Source: Selaginella moellendorffii (Eukaryota > Streptophyta > Lycopodiopsida > Selaginellales > Selaginellaceae). From it: a stretch of DNA of 64,000 nucleotides. The notes beneath the pieces are model-generated. The model searched no databases and had not been told where the DNA came from. It saw nothing but the letters and a program-made list of their open reading frames with translations. A program made the translations under genes and the position numbers. Below are positions 1 through 10,324 of the stretch, piece after piece (position 1 is the stretch's first letter; every line of letters begins with the position of its first letter). The stretch spans positions 911,645 to 975,644 of the forward strand of contig NW_003314296.1 of the NCBI RefSeq assembly GCF_000143415.4, read 5' to 3'.

Positions 1-789
1 CAATTAACATCCGAAACAACGAGCAGTTCCATCCGGACTTCGTTGCCATCAATCCCAACTCCAAAATCCCCGCAATCGTCGATCCAAATGGCCCAGGTTT
101 GCTGCTCTTTTGATCGCTTGTCTTTTCGATCTTTCTAATTTGGATTCGCTATCCAGATGGAAAACCCATGAATGTCTTCGAGAGTGGAGCGATTCTTCTC
201 TATCTGGCGGAGAAGACGGGCAAGTTCATCTCGCAAGATCCCAGGCTAAAGTGGGAGACAATCCAGTGGGTCTTCTTCCAAATGGCAGGCGTTGGCCCAA
301 TGTCCGGCCAGGTTAGAGAAACTTGTGAATTCCTAGATTTCATGGATCATCGTTGTGTTCTTCGTTGATGCATGGGTTTTGTTCTCGTATCTTGGTGTTC
401 TTGGTGTTCTTGGCCTTGTTTATCTTGTTTGGGATTTTGTTCTTCATGTTCTTGAGCTCTCATTTGTTTCTTTCTTTCATTAGTTTGGGCACTTCTACTT
501 CCATGCCAGGGATAAGTGCGATCATCCATACCCCCTGGAGCGTTACTCCACCGAGGTGAAGCGCCTGATGGGAGTGCTGGAGAAGCGGCTTGAAGGGCGA
601 GAGTTTTTGATAGATGGCGGCTACTCCATCGCAGACATGGCCACTTTCCCATGGATCTACTGTATCGAGGTTTCCTACAAGGGGGCGGAGGTCATAGGCC
701 TCGAGAACTTCCCAAACGTCATGGCTTGGAAGGAGCGTTGCATGGAACGCCCGGCCACTGCCAAAGGTATGAAAGTGTGTAAGTTCTAA
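1..789 (+). CDS. Glutathione S-transferase, YfcG/Ure2-like (copy A, 5' cut by window)
   Basis: Visible exons are 1-96 (partial), 157-311 and 484-789. They align base for base, without gaps, to exons 2-4 of the copy at 17254-18192 (offset 17403). The product matches bacterial YfcG/Ure2-like GSTs: the thioredoxin fold carries NSKIPAIVDPNGP and FESGAILLYLAEKTGKF, including the glutathione-binding E-S pair, and the helical C-terminal domain carries GGYSIADMATFPW. Such proteins are cytosolic GSH-dependent transferases or disulfide-bond oxidoreductases; the substrate here is unknown. Exon 4 differs from copy C by a few substitutions (for example YFHARDK where copy C has YVYAKDK). No stop or frameshift is visible, so it may be functional, but exon 1 and its promoter lie outside the window. 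Confidence 0.85.
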
Positions 790-1179
790 ATAGTAACTAG
801 AATAATTTGAAGGTGTTCTGTTTAATACTAAGAATTTAATCAATAATTGTCCAATACTAAAGTATGTTAAATAATATTCAGTAAGTACTAACTCCCATAT
901 TGCTAAAACTGATGCAAATCATCATGCCAGCCATTGCCCTACGTGATTTTTAGTTTGCATATGTCTACCATCTTTAATAATGGAGTTGGATAACAGAGGA
1001 AAAGCTCCTGTCGAGATATGTTTTTCTTCCACAAAAAGGAAGAACAATAAATCTGGCCTATCGCAATTGGAGCAAAGGATCTCAAGCAAGCAATAAAAGT
1101 GTTTACTGTGCCACCTCTAAATCAAAAAGGAAATATTAAAAATCTCAACTCAAAGCTAAGGAAGAAAAAGGAAAATCGG

Positions 1180-1405
1180 GTCCATATGCTGTTTTGATAA
1201 TCTTGTGGTGCCCAATTGGAAGCATGAGATTGATGGATGCAAAAATGTAAGTTGGATTATCATTTTGTATTAGTGGTGTCTTCGTTGTTGCTGCGATTCC
1301 ACTCATTGGCCTTGCCTTCTTCTTTTCCACGGCCATTTGTGTATTTCCTGTCACAACTCCATATATTTCAGGTAATTGGCGAGGGATGAGATTGTCTCCT
1401 TGATT
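1180..1405 (+). repeat. Tract shared with the flank of GST copy C
   Basis: This stretch resembles 18337-18580: both contain GTGCCCAA(C/T)TGGAAGCATGAGA and CAGGTAATTGGCGAGGGATGAG. It shows that the duplication containing GST A and C extends beyond the gene. It includes a short hydrophobic reading (GLAFFF) that could be a remnant of a membrane protein exon, but the frame is broken and I do not recognise it. The 790-1180 and 1406-1550 stretches around it are AT-rich with no gene seen. Confidence 0.6.
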
Positions 1406-1567
1406 GCAAAGATTATATGTGTTTCATGTCCTGGGAGTGGCTAAATCTAACAGCCTAATTTAACGAAATTTTCTTCCCGCCAATTACAATTAAGCTAGAG
1501 AATTTAATTGTAAAAATTCTTATAATTAAGTTCATTAAGTGTAAGGAGGGTATGTTTTTACCCTTGT

Positions 1568-2047
1568 ATGATCTTCAGGGATCTTCTGCTCTTATCTGGA
1601 AGAGTGATTCGAATTCTCGCGAAAGATTTGAATATCGGCTGCGGCGGACGGGAAGATCTATGTTGCGACGAGAACAGGAACGCGCTCAAGAGCTGCAAGA
1701 GACTCGATCCAGCTCGCAACGAGTGGGAGGCTATGGCGGATTTAGGTCAAGAACGCAGGGGAATCGTGATGAATTGCAGCCAGTTTGCGGTTATGAGCGG
1801 ATAGAACGGATTCGCAAGGCGAGTTCAGTTCCAGCTCCGAAAGTTTTGACGGTGATTCCTCATGGCAGATTGGCAAGGGATCTGCAAGCGGGGCAGTGTA
1901 TTGCTTCCCTGTCACTAGGAAGATCATCTCTGCTTGCCTTGGTAGTGAGCGATTGCAGCAGGAGATTGTTGCTGTGGTTCAAGATCAAGGCGGGGAGTGT
2001 GTTACAAGCCGGATTGTAAAGATTCCTGAAATCTACTTAACTTGGTT
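1568..2047 (+). pseudogene. Kelch-repeat protein fragment (frameshifted)
   Basis: Three frames must be joined to read it. First comes ADGKIYV, then ALKSCKRLDPARNEWEAMAD followed by LGQERRG (the kelch pattern of a conserved Y/L-DP-x-NEW turn), then a third frame reading SSWQIGKGSASGAVYCFPV and ending at a stop near 2045. This looks like the C-terminal kelch repeats of a plant F-box/kelch protein. No F-box or upstream repeats were found. The frame changes and missing N-terminus point to a degraded fragment. Kelch is favoured by spacing and the NEW-type motif; exact family membership is uncertain. Confidence 0.5.
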
Positions 2048-3540
2048 AGGCAATTAGTCCCATTAATCTAATATTTAACTTAATAGTAAGTGAGACTCCT
2101 CATTAGTCAAATCATAACTGTTTCCTAGTTTAAAGCTAACGAGTGATCAGGTAATTTAATGAACGAGTGGGAAGACACTATAAATTAATTAGTTAAATTA
2201 GACTAATGGTGGATAGTTTAGGTCCTAAAGCAGGTTAAGCATTTAAATAATACTGCAAATTAGCATGTTCCTCTTAAAAAATAGAATATGCTAATCGTCA
2301 CTAGGGTTCATCTAGTGATTTGCTCACAGCTAGCATCTTCTTTGAAATTGAGAACCCAGGAAATTGTAAGAGATCCTGCTTGTCTGAACTTAATAATGTG
2401 ATCAAGTTTATTTATACAGTAAAACAACAACTGAGCTGGATTTCCTCCCAGAGTCCCATTGGCGGCTTTGCTGTGCCTGAATGGGAATCTACTGCACAAA
2501 GAGTGTGATTTATTCCTATGATTAATATTGAGCACTACAGATTGAGCGGCGAGGAAGAAGAAACTGAAGATCATGACGATCTTACTAACAATTTCATCCA
2601 TAAATAATTATTGATGATTTTCATGCATTCATCAGAAAAATAAAAAAAGAGGATCGCTTTCACTCCATTTTAGGTATATATATAATTTTATTGGACCCTA
2701 GTGATATCAAAGACTATGTGGCGATGGCTAGTGCAGGTAAGAGTTAGGATCTAATAGATCCTTGCTTAAACAATAACCTTGCTTATCTTTGGAAAGAGGT
2801 GAGATAGGATCATGATGCTCATCACTGGCATGCTCAACCATGTCATCACCATGGGTTGCAGACTTGTTCCCACAGATCTCATGCTGCTACTGATGAAACC
2901 ATCTAGTTTGCATCGCCAAGAGGGCAGTGCCAACTTGGCACGATTATGGGCCCCGACGTGTTATTGCCTGGGTGCGACAAGTGGAGATAATTTTGAAGTA
3001 CAAAAACACCGGCACTCAAGTATGAAACTGGACGATTCCGTTTCTAATTTTCCGAAGAATGTTTTTTTTCGTGGTGGACAATTCGTCCACTCGCAGACTT
3101 TTTTGAGTTAGGCCAGGATCGATTCACACTTCAAACTTAAATCACCAACTTAAAAGCATATACTCACAGCATAGACCATTTCTGATCGATAAACCTAACA
3201 GGTCTTCTTTTAAGTCTTTTTTTATTTGCCCTTGTATTTGCTACCCCTTAACCTTATACATATTGTTTTTTCTTTGTGAATTTGCCCAATGAATAAACGA
3301 ACTGCAGAACTTTGCCGAGTGATGAATTTTGCCGAACTGCAGAACTTCACTGCTGCAGTGCACTATCTAGTCAAATCCTAAGAGTAGGCATCCATTTGGG
3401 AATAGGGGGAGCTGTAATTTCAAGATTTCAAGCTTACGTTTTACAAAATGATTTGTTTTGTGTGCTTTTATATGAGCAGCGCAAGACTATCAAAACAGCA
3501 TACAGATAGATTAAAGCCAAAAAACAAACCAGCACAAACC
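2048..3540. other. Intergenic, no gene recognised
   Basis: Mostly AT-rich. An open frame at 2812-3111 (99 codons, plus strand) has no recognisable domain and unremarkable composition, and I do not call it a gene. The stretch separates the kelch fragment from the 235-codon minus-strand gene. Confidence 0.5.
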
Positions 3541-3545
3541 TTGTA

Positions 3546-4253
3546 TCACGTCTCTTGCACTAGAGGAACTAGTATAAATTCCCCCACTCCATTTCTTCGG
3601 TTGCGGGACTCCTCCCTTCGGAGCTTAAAGTAGAAACTAAAGGCGGGATCAAACAGAGTCCAAAAGGTTCTATCATATCCAATCAGTAATGCACAGCTTG
3701 GGATGCGATCAAGGTCATACATCCCGCCGTAAAGCGGCTGTGGATTATATCCCAGTTTTCGAACCAGGGATGCATCTTCCATCCACACCAAGCTGCGACG
3801 ATCTGTGCATCGAATGCTTGTCACCACCGGATGCTTGGCAACCATTTCCAAAAGCAACGCTTCACTGGCCTTGTGGATCCTCACTATGGATCCCGGCATA
3901 CCTTCCAAAGCTGCCCTTTCCTCATCCAAAACTATTAACTCTGAGCTGGTTGAGGATGATATTTTGGATACGAGCAATCTTTCACCAATCTTGGCCTGAA
4001 TGGCTGCACAGAGCAAGATTGAGTCCAGCCAAGAGACATTGCTCATCTCGACGGCCGAAAAGCAAGTTTGGACGAGGTCGCTCCAGTCGACCCTGCTGCT
4101 TGAAATGAAGTCGCCACCACTAACAATTCTCACCTGATCCATGCGCTTTACCCGCGAGAGAAACTCTTCCTCGTCGCGCCACTTAGAGCCGCGGATATTC
4201 ACCCTCTCCGGGAGTATGACACCCGCTTTTGGCCGTGACGAAAACACTCCCAT
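3546..4253 (-). CDS. Hypothetical protein, 235 aa, single exon
   Basis: An uninterrupted 235-codon frame with balanced composition and no low-complexity tract. The start MGVFSSRPKAGVILPERVNI follows a telo-box-rich leader (4262-4309), which supports a real 5' end. The protein is soluble-looking with no signal peptide or membrane segment. The middle is rich in Leu, Val and Ser, and the end carries an aromatic stretch (TFWTLFDPAFSFYF) followed by a basic patch (KLRREESRNRRN). I do not recognise a family. It lies in the spacer between GST copies A (plus) and B (minus), outside the inverted-repeat arms, and it has no second copy in the window. It could be lineage-specific, or a fragment of a larger family I cannot place. 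Confidence 0.55.
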   Translation of the reverse strand: MGVFSSRPKAGVILPERVNIRGSKWRDEEEFLSRVKRMDQVRIVSGGDFISSSRVDWSDLVQTCFSAVEMSNVSWLDSILLCAAIQAKIGERLLVSKISSSTSSELIVLDEERAALEGMPGSIVRIHKASEALLLEMVAKHPVVTSIRCTDRRSLVWMEDASLVRKLGYNPQPLYGGMYDLDRIPSCALLIGYDRTFWTLFDPAFSFYFKLRREESRNRRNGVGEFILVPLVQET

Positions 4254-4261
4254 ACTGCGCT

Positions 4262-4309
4262 ATTAGGGATTAGGGATTAACCATTTAAAAGCCCTAACCC
4301 TAAATTTGT
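4262..4309. promoter_or_regulatory. Telo-box cluster upstream of the 235-aa gene
   Basis: Contains TTAGGGATTAGGGATTAA followed, 11 bp later, by CCCTAACCCTAAAT. On the minus strand this places AACCCTAA-type telo-boxes immediately before the ATG at 4253. Telo-boxes are known plant promoter elements in housekeeping and translation genes. The opposed arms could also fold as a hairpin in a 5' leader. Confidence 0.5.
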
Positions 4310-4660
4310 CCTGCTGCCTCGTCATCGTCGGCCGTGTTTTAGACTAGGAATTGCAGAGCGCGGAGGCGCTCTACGAGTAGCGCCGGCGGCCGCTGATGCA
4401 GATCTTGCGTCGGTAGGCTTGGTAGGCGCCTCGTTAGGCGATGTGGTGGCTGACTCATTAGGTGACGTGGCGCCTGCTCGCCAGGCGACGTAGTTGGGCA
4501 CCAGCATATAGATAGATAAAATAGAATACTTTCCAGATTTTCCTTTTTCTTCTCTTAGCTTGAGATTTCTTATATTTCCTTCTAGGTTTGGAGGTGCCAC
4601 ACTAAACAGTTAAATTCTTATCATAGAACACCTTTAAATTATTCTAGTTATACACACTAT

Positions 4661-5599
4661 TTAGAACTTACACACTTTCATACCTTTGGCAGTGGCCGGG
4701 CGTTCCATGCAACGCTCCTTCCAAGCCATGACGCTTGGGAAGTTCTCGAGGCCTATGACCTCCGCCCCCTTGTAGAAAACCTCGATACAGTAGATCCATG
4801 GGAAGGTGGCCATGTCCGCGATGGAGTAGCCGCCATCTATCAAAAACTCTCGCCCTTCGAGCCGCTTCTCCAGCACTCCCATCAGGCGCTTCACCTCGGT
4901 GGAGTAACGCTCCAGGGGGTATGGATGATCGCACTTATCCTTGGCATAGACGTAGAAGTGCCCAAACTAATGAAAGAAAGAAACAAATGAGAGCTCAAGA
5001 ACATGAAGAACAAAATCCCAAACAAGATAAACAAGGCCAAGAACACCAAGAACACCAAGATACAAGAACAAAACCCATGCATCAACGAAGAACACAACGA
5101 TGATCCATGAAATCTAGGAATTCACAAGTTTCTCTAACCTGGCCGGCCATTGGGCCAACGCCTGCCATTTGGAAGAAGACCCACTGGATTGTCTCCCACT
5201 TGAGCCTGGGATCTTGCGAGATGAACTTGCCCGTCTTCTCCGCCAGATAGAGAAGAATCGCTCCACTCTCGAAGACATTCATGGGTTTTCCATCTGGATA
5301 GCGAATCCAAATTAGAAAGATCGAAAAGACAAGCGATCAAAAGAGCAGCAAACCTGGGCCATTTGGATCGACGATTGCGGGGATTTTGGAGTTGGGATTG
5401 ATGGCAACGAAGTCCGGATGGAACTGCTCGTTGTTTCGGATGTTAAATGTGTGCGGCTCGTAGTCAAGCCCCATTTCTTCGAGCGCAATGCTCACCTGAT
5501 CGTTTAGATCAAACTCCGATCAAACAAGAGAAAATCCTTGGCTGTGATCAATACCTTCATGCCATTTGGAGTGGCAAGGCTGTAGAGCTGGATCGCCAT
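4661..5599 (-). CDS. Glutathione S-transferase, YfcG/Ure2-like (copy B)
   Basis: Four exons on the minus strand: 5599-5555, 5495-5354, 5293-5139 and 4966-4661, all with GT/AG introns and consistent phases, giving 215 aa. The N-terminal thioredoxin-fold domain starts MAIQLYSLATPNGMK; the TPNG after the first strand is typical of the YfcG/Ure2-like group. It is followed by NSKIPAIVDP (cis-Pro loop) and FESGAILLYLAEKTG. The alpha-helical domain has GGYSIADMATFPW and the usual RPATAKGM ending. Length fits the family (about 210-230 aa). The gene is complete and open. It is divergent from the broken PPR copy at 5721 and shares a 121 bp intergenic region with it. Expected role: cytosolic glutathione-dependent transferase or oxidoreductase. 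Confidence 0.9.
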
Positions 5600-5720
5600 A
5601 GCCGCGATGTGGTTCTTCCCCTAGGGTTTATCTTACATCCTTGACTTTTATCCACGTGGCGCGCACCTCACGGTCAAACTGCCACGTGTTAGAGTAAAAG
5701 TTTCACAACGAATCTTTTGA
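5600..5720. promoter_or_regulatory. Divergent GST/PPR promoter (left arm)
   Basis: The 121 bp between the GST B and PPR A start codons must hold both promoters and leaders. It contains two CACGTG G-box cores (TCCACGTGGC and GCCACGTGTT), TTGAC/GTCAA W-box cores and a CTAGGGTTT telo-like motif near the GST side. The mirrored copy at 17143-17253 keeps one G-box and two W-box cores. Confidence 0.55.
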
Positions 5721-8115
5721 ATGATCTTTGTTCTTGGCTCGAAGAAGAAGAGAAACCCACCGCAACGATTTCCTTCTCTCGGGATCCATCTCTCTTCCAA
5801 GGATCAATCGGTGCCAGATCTCGCAAAGACCCAGCTCCAAAAATCCCTCGACCAGCTCGAGAGCCGCGAGATCCGAGGAGATTTCACCCTCTACAGCTCG
5901 CTCTTAGCTCAATGCAGCGCCGCCAGATGCCTCGCCGCGGCACGGCGGATCCATGCCTTGATCCTACGCGATCGATACAACTCAGAGCTGGTCATCAACA
6001 ATATAGCCGTGAGGATGTTTGGCGCTTGCGGTGGATTGGACGAAGCAAGGAGTCTCTTCGCGAGAATTCGTCCCAGGAACGTTTTCTCGTACAACATCAT
6101 GCTTGGCGCACTTTCCCAAAACGGGCATATTTACGACGCAAGGAATCTCTTTGATCTGATGCCTGGAAGAACAGATGTGTCGTGGACTACCATGATTTCC
6201 TCTTATACATCCACCGGGGAAGTCTCTCAAGCGAAAGAAATCTTCGATGAAATTCCCGAAAAGGATAGGATTTCATGGAACGCGATGATCACAGCATATG
6301 CCCAAGCTGGGTATTGTTACGAGGCCCTTGAGATGCTCAGAAACATGGATTTGGAGGGCCTCCAGCCCGACAACATAACATTCATCAGCAGCATAAATTG
6401 CTGTTCCACTGTCGGCTGCCAGGTGACGGGGCGACAGCTCCATGATGATGTCGTTGATTTGGGCCTCATGGCGCATGTCTCCGTGGCCACTGCCTGCGTT
6501 AGCATGTACGGGAAGTTTGGTCGGGTCGAGAAAGCCACTGAGATCTTTGACAAAATCCCGCAAAGGAATGTCGTGTCGTGGACGACAATGGTTGCAGCAT
6601 ATGCCCAGAATGGGCATCTTGAAGAAGCGAGAGAAATATTCGAGCGGGCGTCTCAACGAAACGATGTTACGTGGAATGCGATGCTGGCGGCTTTTGTGCA
6701 GGGTGGACAGCTCTATAACGCAAGAGTAATGTTTGATTGTATGCCCATGCAGAACGCTTCTACGTGGAACACGCTGATTGCGGCGTTTGGCCAGAGAGGG
6801 GATTTGGAGGAAGCCACGGACTTGTTCCATCGAATGCCGCTGCCGAATCTGATATCTTGGAACACCATCATCTTTGCAAATGCCCATAACGGGCGTGGAG
6901 AGAATTCCATCAAGCTGCTGATGAGACAATGTTTGCGAGGTGCCAGAATCTGGACAGCGCCAAACTTGTGTTTGACAATGCGGATCAACACGATGTCATG
7001 CTATGCAACTCTATGCTCTATGCGTATACTCAAAACGGGCATCTTGAGGCAGCCAAGAGGATGTTCTCACAAATGAAGGAAAAAAATACAGTCTCTTTCA
7101 ACCTGATGATAACCATGAACGTCCAAAACGGGCTCATAGATGACGCCGAGAAGATGCTTTCGACAATGCCAGACCGGGATGTTGTCTCAAACAACACAAT
7201 GATGCTGGGCTATGCCCAGGTTCTCAAGCTGGAGCAAGCAAAGTGTATCTTTGACAAGATGCAAGAGAAGAACATCGTGTCATGGAACACGATGATTCTC
7301 GCATTTGCCCAAAATGGCCACTACAGCGACGCATGGCTGCTTTACAGAACTCTCAACTTGGATGGCTTTCATGCGAATAACTTCACCTTTGTTGGTGCAC
7401 TGGAAGCCCTCTTAGGGATTTCATCGCTGCAAGAGACGAGAGCTCTCCACGCGATGATCCTCGAGAGTGGATTCCTCTCCGACGTGAGCGTCGCCACTGG
7501 GCTTGTGAACGTCTACGGAAAATGTGGCAACATATCCGAGGCTACCAGGATCTTTCATGGCATGCCCTGGTATCCTGGAGCGCCATGGTAACGGCATATG
7601 CCCAGAATGGGCATAACATGTCAGCCTTGACGTGCTTTGGGCTCATGCAGCAGCAGGGTTTCGTACCGGATGCCGTGACGTTTGTGGCCGCCATATCAGC
7701 TTGCAGCCACGCGGGGCTTGTGGAGGCCGCTCGAGGCTACTTTCTCTCGATGCAAGTGGACTTCATGATTGATCCAATCTGCGAGCATTTTGGGTGCTTG
7801 ATTGATCTGCTGGGCCGTTCTGGGAAGCTGGAATCTACGCAGGAGTTGATCAAGTGCATGCCGTTTTTGCCGGATTCTCGCAGCTGGACGGCACTCTTGA
7901 ATGCCTGTTGCATACATGGCGATCTCACTAGAGCCTCGAGCATTGGTGATTTGATAATTGAGATGCCGGGATGTGACGAAGCTGGGCCTTATGTGCTGCT
8001 TTCTAATGTTTACAGCGTCCTAGGAGAGCGAGGGAAAGCTTCAAGAGTCCAAGAGATTCTGTCCAGAAAAATAAATAAAGGTCTAATGATAGTGGATATA
8101 CCTAGAATCTCGTAG
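5721..8115 (+). pseudogene. PLS-class PPR protein, disrupted copy (PPR A)
   Basis: Nearly identical to the intact 846-codon gene at 14602-17142 but broken by two deletions. Near 6925 it lacks the 157 bp present at about 15783-15939, which shifts the frame. Near 7566 it lacks 10 bp, shifting it again. The reading therefore continues as three pieces: 5721-6925, 6929-7567 and 7568-8115. Repeats carry the usual plant PLS signature (VSWNAMI, AYAQNGH and similar). The 3' end reads KGLMIVDIPRIS, a few residues longer than in the intact copy because of the flank. Intact PPR proteins of this type bind organellar RNA. This copy probably makes no full product, although its promoter is preserved. Confidence 0.88.
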
Positions 8116-8117
8116 TA

Positions 8118-8475
8118 TATTCAATAAATTGCTATGCGTTGCATGTAGCTACGCTTAGTTTGCTTTAATACTAGTGTTATTATTACTTATTAATCCAATT
8201 GATCAAATCAAGTTTATAATTATAAGCATGTTTGTAATTTATATATACAAGATTAATTTTATTGCATATCAACTGTTAGATGGTAGAATAAAAAAGAATA
8301 TACTAGAAAAGGTTTAAGAAAGTTTATAAATTATAAACATGTTTATAAATTATAAATACAAGATTAATCTAAATGAATAACAACCGTTAGATGGTAAAAT
8401 ATCCTAGAATATTCAAGAATATTCTAAATATATCCACTACCATCCCAGTTCCCTATAAATTTGCTTAAGCAAACC
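8118..8475. repeat. Left-arm-only insert with a ~110 bp tandem duplication
   Basis: Absent from the right arm, where GTAGTATATT runs almost directly into AAAAATAGTTA. It contains two diverged direct copies of about 110 bp (near 8208-8312 and 8321-8428), each with ATTATAAACATGTTTATAA-like sequence, ACAAGATTAAT and AAC(C/T)GTTAGATGGTA. No ORF. It could be a small non-autonomous insertion, but clear terminal repeats or target duplications are not visible. Confidence 0.55.
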
Positions 8476-8483
8476 AAAAATAG

Positions 8484-8760
8484 TTAGACAAGTTTTCTTT
8501 TTAGCAAAACTTCCTTCAAACTAAATTCAAACTGAAGAATCGCAATGCGATGCAGCTCCTGCGATGAGCGCCTGCTCACCTCGAGATGATTTCCAGACCT
8601 CTCTGGACGATGGCCTTGACGATGATTTTCCTGTCTGCCAAGCTTGATCTCCCATTCTTTCTCGATCACGCTCCATGCTGCGTCCTTGTCCCGTGCAAAT
8701 TCCACTAGAAGTTTCATGTAAGCCAGTGGCAGTGGGAGCTTAAGGTACCAAGACGTTGGC
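8484..8760 (-). pseudogene. TPR-SET (SMYD-like) C-terminal fragment, left arm
   Basis: The minus-strand frame reads KLLVEFARDKDAAWSVIEKE then WEIKLGRQENHR. This matches the C-terminus of the SET genes at 12140-12334 and 26480-26666 (KFARDKDAARSVMERAWE, RLGRQEDHR). Only about 50 residues remain, so it is a non-functional relic. Its mirrored copy is at 14311-14577. Confidence 0.75.
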
Positions 8761-9049
8761 GGTAGTCTATGTATCCATAAAAATTCCCCATAACCACCAT
8801 GGCAACTAGACGTGGCGAGAGACAGGACAAATGCGAAATTCCGAGGATCCCGTCATCACGTATCTCCAGGCTGGGAATCGGTGCTAGAGGAGCTTCTCCA
8901 GCAACTGCCTCGAACAGACAGCTTAAACATTAATAAGGGCGTCCTCCACATCAGAAGTTAAAAAGACAATGAAACACTGAATAGAGGGAGTTGACATTAC
9001 CGGAATTTATGATGGATCCTCGACCATCTGGGACTTTTTATTATAGGAT

Positions 9050-9370
9050 TTAAATCATTATCACATCACGATCTTGTATAAGAGTTTCATCAAGGAAAAC
9101 GATGCAATCAGGGCCTCTTTCCCAAAATATTGCAAGAGAAACACCAAAACGATCATCAAGAACAGTTTCATGAAGAAATTCCATGCAGTCTGGGCTCCTT
9201 TTCCCAACATTTGCAAGAGAAACACTGACACGATCGCCAACAACTTCATCAGCTCCAACAGCAACACAAAGAACACCTTCCGGATTTCCAAGACGGCAAT
9301 TTCCATGAAAACCCTTGAGAGTCAGAGGGTTTATATGCAAGAGAACAACCTTTTCGCCACCTTTTTCCAT
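9050..9370 (-). CDS. Hypothetical ORF with internal repeat, left-arm copy
   Basis: 106 codons, mirrored at 13603-13926. It holds two adjacent units of about 28 residues: DRVSVSLANVGKRSPDCMEF then LHETVLD, followed by DRFGVSLAIFWERGPDCIVF then LDETLIQD. I do not recognise the family. The two copies differ at about ten residues, mostly by amino-acid changes, which argues for relaxed constraint. It may be a relic exon rather than a gene. The opposite strand is also open, so coding strand is uncertain. Confidence 0.25.
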   Translation of the reverse strand: MEKGGEKVVLLHINPLTLKGFHGNCRLGNPEGVLCVAVGADEVVGDRVSVSLANVGKRSPDCMEFLHETVLDDRFGVSLAIFWERGPDCIVFLDETLIQDRDVIMI

Positions 9371-10163
9371 ACAAAAACCTTAATGAATCTTCCTGGACAA
9401 TCCATGTGCATCCAGGTGGCAGTGAAGCTTGAAACCTCAGATCTCACCTAAACGCAAAATCGATCAGTAACCTCCTTGGCAAGAGCCCTTTCAAACGCCT
9501 TCTTGATAACTAATGTGTTTAGCATCATAAAGTTTATTTGCTTCATATAAAAGATAGATAGAATTACTAATTCTGTATGTATCTTGCAATAGTTTCCCTG
9601 ATTGTGAGGCCTAATTACTCCAAATCAAATATTCTGCAACTGACAAGCAACAACGGAGGATCATTTGGATGATGTAAATTAGACCTTATTATTATTTTTG
9701 TGAGGGTCTAGAGCTTTTGTTACAAATGTGTGTTTCTATTTAGGCTAATTATGAATGCAAGACCTTCACTGAGAAGATGTATTTATAACATGGCGCCGCA
9801 CTTCACAATACAGCATCCAGGGAGTGCAATGCTGCGCTTTGAAAACCATAGGTTTAATTGTGCCGTGAAAAATCACTTTGTCTAATGGTGACTGACATGA
9901 AACGAAGTACTTCATGCTTGACTGAGCGCATGAATCTATCCACATGTTTATAGGCCTATCTTATCTTCAGTGACCAACGATGAGGACTTTGGGCAAGCAC
10001 AGTGCGCTCACGTGATCGACCAACGCCAGAGATTACGAGTGAGACTTACAGTCTGGATGTTTAGCCAGGGGTGCAATGGCGCATTTTGAAAGAAAACGAA
10101 ACAAAATATCAATCCCTCGATTTGTATCGTTACCGCCTTGTTCGGATATTCTATGGCATATTT

Positions 10164-10310
10164 TTTAACCACCCTTGCTTTTTAAAGGAAGAGCCCTAAA
10201 GGCACTTTATTCATTTTAGAGGAAGAGCCCTAAAGGCACTTTATTTCCTTTAACATAAGGATTCATTATTTTAAAGGAAGAACCCTAAAGGCGCTTTCCT
10301 TACATTTGTC
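10164..10310 (+). repeat. Triplicated upstream motif of the SET unit (copy 1)
   Basis: The motif GAAGAGCCCTAAAGGCACTT, or a close variant, occurs three times (near 10191, 10223 and 10277), separated by TTATT and TTTTA(A/G)AGGAA. The same arrangement lies at 24588-24725 upstream of the second SET copy. Each unit holds a CCCTAAA telo-like core, so this may be promoter sequence carried along by the duplication. Confidence 0.6.
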
Positions 10311-10324
10311 TCAGGGTTTTGGCT

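Larger units (their letters stand above)
4495..10165. repeat. Left arm of a large inverted repeat
   Basis: The reverse complement of this interval matches 12540-18358 in the same order: GST downstream tract, GST, divergent promoter, PPR gene, SET C-terminal fragment, 106-codon ORF, then about 0.7 kb of non-coding sequence. The inner edge is visible as CCTTGTTCGGA...GGCATATTTTTTA on the left and its complement at 12540-12575 on the right. The outer edge is near GGTGCCCAACT at 4495-4505. The arms differ by small indels, a left-only insert at about 8118-8475 and a right-only segment at about 12654-12817. Confidence 0.9.

Noticed and set aside
2812-3111. 99-codon plus-strand ORF
   Set aside because: No recognisable motif, ordinary composition, no homologue among the duplicated segments of the window; likely chance.
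4360-4500. Possible CRISPR-like or short tandem array (AGGCG...GTGACGTGG repeats)
   Set aside because: Only a few imperfect GC-rich repeats in a plant nuclear context; no regular spacer structure.
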